From an uncultured Lachnospiraceae bacterium (lineage in GTDB: Bacteria > Bacillota_A > Clostridia > Lachnospirales > Lachnospiraceae), in assembly GCA_902787595.1 (NCBI GenBank), contig CADAHD010000070.1, positions 1 through 9,238 of the forward strand: a stretch of DNA of 9,238 nt, read 5' to 3'. Position numbers and translations under genes: made by a program. Below are positions 6,446-9,238 of the stretch, piece after piece. The notes under the pieces are model-generated. The model was not told the DNA's origin. It made no database searches and worked only from the letters and a program-made list of their open reading frames with translations. Position 1 is the first letter of the stretch. The number at the start of each line of letters is the position of its first letter.

Positions 6446-7809
6446 GATACGATATGGACGGGATCAGGATATACAGAGGGATAGACCAGATAGGCGGGAT
6501 AGTCACGGAGATAAAAAAGGGTGATCACCGCATACTGATCGATTTTGGCGCAAATCTTCCGGGAACGGAGAATGCGGAGCTTAATGATGATGAGCTGGTG
6601 AAGGAAGTGTTTTCACAGCCTGAGGTAAAAACGGATGCAGTTCTGTTTACCCATTATCACGGGGATCATACGGGTTTAAAGAACAGGATCCCCGAAGGCA
6701 TACCCATGTATATAGGCCGGATCGCAAAAGATATAATGAAGATCATAGCAAAGGATGTGGACTATGTAAGGGTAAAGAACGGAGAGGAAGGAAAGATCGA
6801 AACTCCCGTCATAGACAGGATGATCCCCTATTGGAGAGCCGGCGAGTTTAAGGATTTTAACGGGATCAGGATAATGCCGCTTATCTGCGATCATTCGGCT
6901 CTGGACGCCTATATGTTTGTGATCGAAATGAACGGTGAGCGCATCCTGTATACAGGGGACTTTCGTGCGCACGGGATCCCTGGCGAAAAGACCTTTGAAA
7001 AGATGATAAGGGAAAAGGTCGGCAGGGTTGATATACTTATCACCGAGGGCACCATGGTATCAAGGGTTAAAGAGGAGACCGCCAATACCATACGGTGCGA
7101 GAAGGATCTGAAGGAAAAGGCAGCAGAGATATTCAGCCGGCATAAGGAAAACGTAGTGTTGGTATCATCTACAAATATAGACAGTGTAATGGGATTTTAT
7201 CTTGCCACACCCAGGGATAAGGCTTTTATCGTCGATCCGTACCAGGCGCGTATCATGATGACGGCCATAGAAGCAAAGCATAAGTATTTCCCGAAAGATT
7301 ACAGATACGGAAATGAAATATATGTTTTGTGTCCCGGTGAGAATGAGTATTATATGAAGGATCTGGCAGATCATATGATACCCGGTACACAGCGGAAACC
7401 TTTCCATATGGCCCAACCGGATATTTATCTTGATAAGGGTTTTGTTATGCTGGCCAGACCTAACAGAAATCCCTATGTTTCTACGGGTAAGTTTGAAGAA
7501 CGCCTTATGGCTATGAAGGATCCGCACATCATTTATTCCATGTGGAGCGGATATCTTAAAGGCGGTAAGGCCGAGGATCCTTCGGTGGTAGAATTTCTTA
7601 AGGGATATAAGCCGGAAAACATTGAGGTTCTGCATACCTCCGGCCACGCTTATGTAGAGGACCTCAAAAAGCTGATGGACATGACCTGCCCCGACATCAT
7701 AGTGCCGATGCATACCGAAAGCGCCGCTGCCTTTAAAGAATTAGAGCTTTTCGCAGACTACAGCGATAATATAGTCCGACTGGAGCGCGGAGATGTATTG
7801 TCATTCTGA
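6442..7809 (+). CDS. RNase J-like metallo-beta-lactamase/beta-CASP hydrolase
   Basis: This 455-residue protein carries the full metallo-beta-lactamase metal site: motif 1 acid D34 (LIDFG), motif 2 HYHGDH with H71, H73, D75 and H76, motif 3 H151 (CDHSALDAY) and motif 4 D173 (YTGDFR). Beta-CASP motifs follow: A, E202 (ITEGT); B, H402 (HTSGHA); C, H424 (PMHTE). 'CDHSALDAY', the SGHA motif and PMHTE match the RNase J branch, so a nuclease acting on RNA or DNA ends is likely. It is about 100 residues shorter than typical RNase J and seems to lack the C-terminal dimerisation domain, so it is probably not the housekeeping enzyme. The ATG overlaps the AAA+ stop as ATGA, with AGGATAGG upstream; a second in-frame ATG at 6454 is a less likely start. 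The last codons and the TGA stop lie inside a dispersed repeat element, so the C-terminus may have been altered by it. Confidence 0.85.
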   Translation: MRYDMDGIRIYRGIDQIGGIVTEIKKGDHRILIDFGANLPGTENAELNDDELVKEVFSQPEVKTDAVLFTHYHGDHTGLKNRIPEGIPMYIGRIAKDIMKIIAKDVDYVRVKNGEEGKIETPVIDRMIPYWRAGEFKDFNGIRIMPLICDHSALDAYMFVIEMNGERILYTGDFRAHGIPGEKTFEKMIREKVGRVDILITEGTMVSRVKEETANTIRCEKDLKEKAAEIFSRHKENVVLVSSTNIDSVMGFYLATPRDKAFIVDPYQARIMMTAIEAKHKYFPKDYRYGNEIYVLCPGENEYYMKDLADHMIPGTQRKPFHMAQPDIYLDKGFVMLARPNRNPYVSTGKFEERLMAMKDPHIIYSMWSGYLKGGKAEDPSVVEFLKGYKPENIEVLHTSGHAYVEDLKKLMDMTCPDIIVPMHTESAAAFKELELFADYSDNIVRLERGDVLSF

Positions 7810-7828
7810 GCGAAGCGAAGGATCTTGA
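7799..7828 (+). repeat. Dispersed TCATTCTGAGCGAAGCGAA repeat overlapping the MBL stop
   Basis: The element begins inside the last sense codons of the MBL hydrolase gene, supplies its TGA stop and continues as GGATCTTGA. Related copies are at 7942-7962 and 4255-4279. A very similar motif occurs between genes in many unrelated bacteria, to my knowledge, but its function is not settled. Confidence 0.7.
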
Positions 7829-7867
7829 AAGAACTACCGGCATCCAAAGAACCATGCTCAAGTGAGC

Positions 7868-7896
7868 GGACCACCTCTGATGCCAAGAGGCGGGCC
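7868..7896 (+). terminator. Possible terminator after the AAA+/MBL operon
   Basis: GGACCACCTCT (7868-7878) and AGAGGCGGGCC (7886-7896) pair at nine positions with two mismatches around a 7-nt loop. CCCTTCTT follows, only partly T-rich. It lies 59 bp after the MBL stop. The hairpin is GC-rich but imperfect, so the call is tentative. Confidence 0.4.
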
Positions 7897-7941
7897 CCTT
7901 CTTGTGACTGGGTCATTCTGGGGGGTGACAACCTGTTGCCC

Positions 7942-7962
7942 TGTCATTCTGAGCGAAGCGAA
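7942..7962 (+). repeat. Second full copy of the dispersed TCATTCTGAGCGAAGCGAA repeat
   Basis: This copy is identical to the first 21 bases of the element at 7799-7828. It diverges after GCGAA and runs into the hairpin at 7970-8001. Confidence 0.7.
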
Positions 7963-7969
7963 TAAGTGA

Positions 7970-8001
7970 GACAGGAAATCTTTGATTTCCGTACCACTGT
8001 C
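7970..8001. other. Two-part hairpin
   Basis: GGAAATC-TTT-GATTTCC (7974-7990) is a perfect 7-bp stem. It can be extended by GACAG (7970-7974) pairing with CTGTC (7997-8001) across an asymmetric internal loop, at the cost of one shared base. It directly follows the repeat at 7942-7962 and may belong to the same element. There is no T-tract, so it is not called a terminator. Confidence 0.4.
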
Positions 8002-8067
8002 CGCCGACCATAAGGGAGGGGGACTAACCGCTATCGAACTTATGCCGTAGCTGAATCTTGAAAGAGT

Positions 8068-8075
8068 GGAGGAAG
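8068..8075 (+). promoter_or_regulatory. Ribosome binding site that fixes the start at 8085
   Basis: GGAGGAAG ends 9 bases before the ATG at 8085. An upstream in-frame TTG at 8058 has no such site, so the ATG is preferred. Confidence 0.7.
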
Positions 8076-8084
8076 AAAAAGAAC

Positions 8085-8963
8085 ATGAGTGTAGAATCCA
8101 TATTAAGTATTATAGAAAAAAATGTGATCCATGATTATTACACTGCCGGCATAAAGACAGAGGTAGTGATCGATACGCTTATTACACCGGTGATTACCAA
8201 TCTTATTAAAGAAATGCTAAAAGGCAGTGATGTCATAGAAGGTGAACTGGAATATATCACCAAAGAATTTCCGATGATCAAAAAAGAAGTTGATTTTAGC
8301 AAAGATGGTAAATGGTATTATAGTAACAACAAGGCGGATTATTTGCTTAAGGATGATGAAAACATCTATCTGGTAGAATTAAAAACATCAATCGATAGTA
8401 TTAATGTTGATCAGATTGCTTTTTATGACAACTATATTCAACGAATAAACAGGAATACTTTGCTGGCAGAATTTATGGCATTGTTTAACAGTGTCAGTAA
8501 TACGGGGATGGGAGATAAAAAATATAGAGAAAAAATGAGAGCTTATCTCAATGATAATAATGACAATCATGAAGACATTTCGTTAAAAAAGCTTCTATCT
8601 AATACATTTGGAGAGGATAAGATAAATAAAAAGAATGCAATAGGAAGACTCAAAGAAAATTGTGATTCTTCCTCAAAAAAATATTTGATACAGGCAACTG
8701 AAATTGCAAAGGCTATACCTGACGATATGGAAGATAAATCTTATATAAAAATTCGTAAGGTCAAACTTATTTATATAGTGCCGGATAAAGAGGCATTTTT
8801 AGAAGATTACGAGAATAAAATATCATCAGATATGATCGTCTGTGGGTTAAAGGATCTTCAATATGATAACAAATGTCATCGACAGATATGTGATGATAAA
8901 ACGTGCAGATATTACAGTTGGCTAAAGGATCAAATACTAAAACCGATTTTTAATAAGCCGTAA
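8085..8963 (+). CDS. PD-(D/E)XK nuclease-like protein, function unknown
   Basis: This is a 292-residue protein. The core matches the PD-(D/E)XK restriction-endonuclease fold: 'KADYLLKDDENIYLVELKTS' gives the metal-binding D85 and the E98-x-K100 pair. It is followed by a helix with Q110 and Y114 (QIAFYDNY), as in many members of this superfamily. Residues 140-200 are Lys/Asn/Asp-rich and probably helical. The last 40 residues hold cysteines C253, C264, C269 and C274, the last three spaced C-x4-C-x4-C; with the nuclease core these might bind zinc or an Fe-S cluster, which is speculative. It is not recognised as a named family; a DNA nuclease is the best guess. The gene is clearly A+T-richer than its neighbours (15 G+C of 60 at 8521-8580, against 30 of 60 at 7621-7680), suggesting horizontal acquisition. 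The tandem hairpin array begins on the base after its stop codon. Confidence 0.65.
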   Translation: MSVESILSIIEKNVIHDYYTAGIKTEVVIDTLITPVITNLIKEMLKGSDVIEGELEYITKEFPMIKKEVDFSKDGKWYYSNNKADYLLKDDENIYLVELKTSIDSINVDQIAFYDNYIQRINRNTLLAEFMALFNSVSNTGMGDKKYREKMRAYLNDNNDNHEDISLKKLLSNTFGEDKINKKNAIGRLKENCDSSSKKYLIQATEIAKAIPDDMEDKSYIKIRKVKLIYIVPDKEAFLEDYENKISSDMIVCGLKDLQYDNKCHRQICDDKTCRYYSWLKDQILKPIFNKP

Positions 8964-9238
8964 AAAGCCAAAAAGCGGTAGAAATCAGCCCTGGCGGCTA
9001 ACACGAAAGGCAAAAAAGGGGAAAGTGTTAGCCGGTCAAAGCCGAAAAGCGGTAGAAATCATCCCTGGCGGCTAACACGAAAGGCAAAAAAGGGGAAAGT
9101 GTTAGCCGAACAAAGGCATAAAGTGGTAGAAATCAGCCCTGGCGGCTAACACAAAAGGCAAAAAAGCGGGAAGTGTTAGCCGAACAGAGCTGAAAAGCCG
9201 TCGAAAGCATCCCTGGCGGCTAACACGGAGGGAAAAAA
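8964..9238. repeat. Tandem array of 74-bp hairpin repeats, cut by the window end
   Basis: Three full units (8964-9037, 9038-9111, 9112-9185) and a 53-bp partial unit (9186-9238) repeat with an exact 74-bp period. Each unit has a variable leader (AAAGCC, then AAAAGCGGTAGAAATCA and CCCTGG) and a perfect 10-bp inverted repeat CGGCTAACAC / GTGTTAGCCG around a 20-nt purine-rich loop. Stems lie at 8995-9004/9025-9034, 9069-9078/9099-9108 and 9143-9152/9173-9182; the fourth left arm is at 9217-9226. Stem arms are identical in all copies, whereas loops and leaders vary. The period is not a multiple of three, so the array does not encode a protein repeat in one frame. There is no variable spacer of CRISPR type. 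It could be a REP/BIME-like element, a binding array or a set of structured RNAs. Confidence 0.9.

Larger units (their letters stand above)
7810..8084. other. Gene-free repeat-rich stretch
   Basis: These 275 bases hold no convincing gene. Present are the rest of the repeat at 7799-7828, hairpins at 7868-7896 and 7970-8001, a third TCATTCTG (7913-7920), a second full repeat copy at 7942-7962, and an 11-bp direct repeat ATCTTGAAAGA at 7822-7832 and 8055-8065. No convincing promoter for the downstream gene was found. Confidence 0.6.

Noticed and set aside
7880..7969. Small 29-codon open frame in the gap after the MBL gene
   Set aside because: It has no ribosome binding site, and it runs through the hairpin and the dispersed repeat.
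8058..8084. TTG start for the PD-(D/E)XK-like protein
   Set aside because: There is no ribosome binding site before the TTG, while GGAGGAAG is well placed for the ATG at 8085.
8964..9238. CRISPR array
   Set aside because: The whole 74-bp unit repeats, with no unique spacers, and the unit holds a long inverted repeat; no cas genes are visible.
8964..9238. Integron attC sites
   Set aside because: The GTTAGCC and GGCTAAC cores do not fit the attC consensus, and no cassette genes lie between units.

Overview
The window looks like a chromosomal segment from a mid-GC Firmicute, most plausibly of the class Clostridia (Lachnospiraceae-like). Strong AGGAGG-type ribosome binding sites, a consensus SigA promoter and the style of the NYN/PIN, DUF349 and CbxX-type AAA+ proteins point that way. 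This is inference from sequence style, not from a marker gene.

Layout. (1) 2-481: the 3' end of a coiled-coil DUF349 gene on the + strand. (2) 492-4154: three minus-strand genes. In transcription order they are a small winged-helix regulator (4154-3561), a NYN/PIN-like putative nuclease (3458-2253) and an MsbA/PglK-type ABC exporter (2231-492). The last two are 21 bp apart and share a consensus promoter at 3502-3530. (3) 4155-4423: a divergent control region with three direct repeats that could be operators. (4) 4424-7809: a two-gene + strand operon with a 4-bp ATGA overlap. It encodes a CbxX/CfxQ-type AAA+ ATPase with a long, partly degenerate N-terminal half, and an RNase J-like metallo-beta-lactamase/beta-CASP hydrolase. 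(5) 7810-8084: a gene-free stretch of dispersed repeats and hairpins. (6) 8085-8963: an A+T-rich gene for a PD-(D/E)XK nuclease-like protein. (7) 8964-9238: an array of exact-period 74-bp tandem repeats, each with a perfect 10-bp inverted repeat. It begins on the base after the nuclease stop codon and runs off the window end.

The most interesting parts are the coupled AAA+ ATPase and beta-CASP pair with its divergent regulator and repeated candidate operators, and the foreign-looking PD-(D/E)XK gene joined to the tandem hairpin array. Either could be part of an undescribed nucleic-acid-processing or defence system. The window contains no phage, transposase, CRISPR or known defence marker, so that remains a hypothesis. 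No tRNA, rRNA or CRISPR array was seen.
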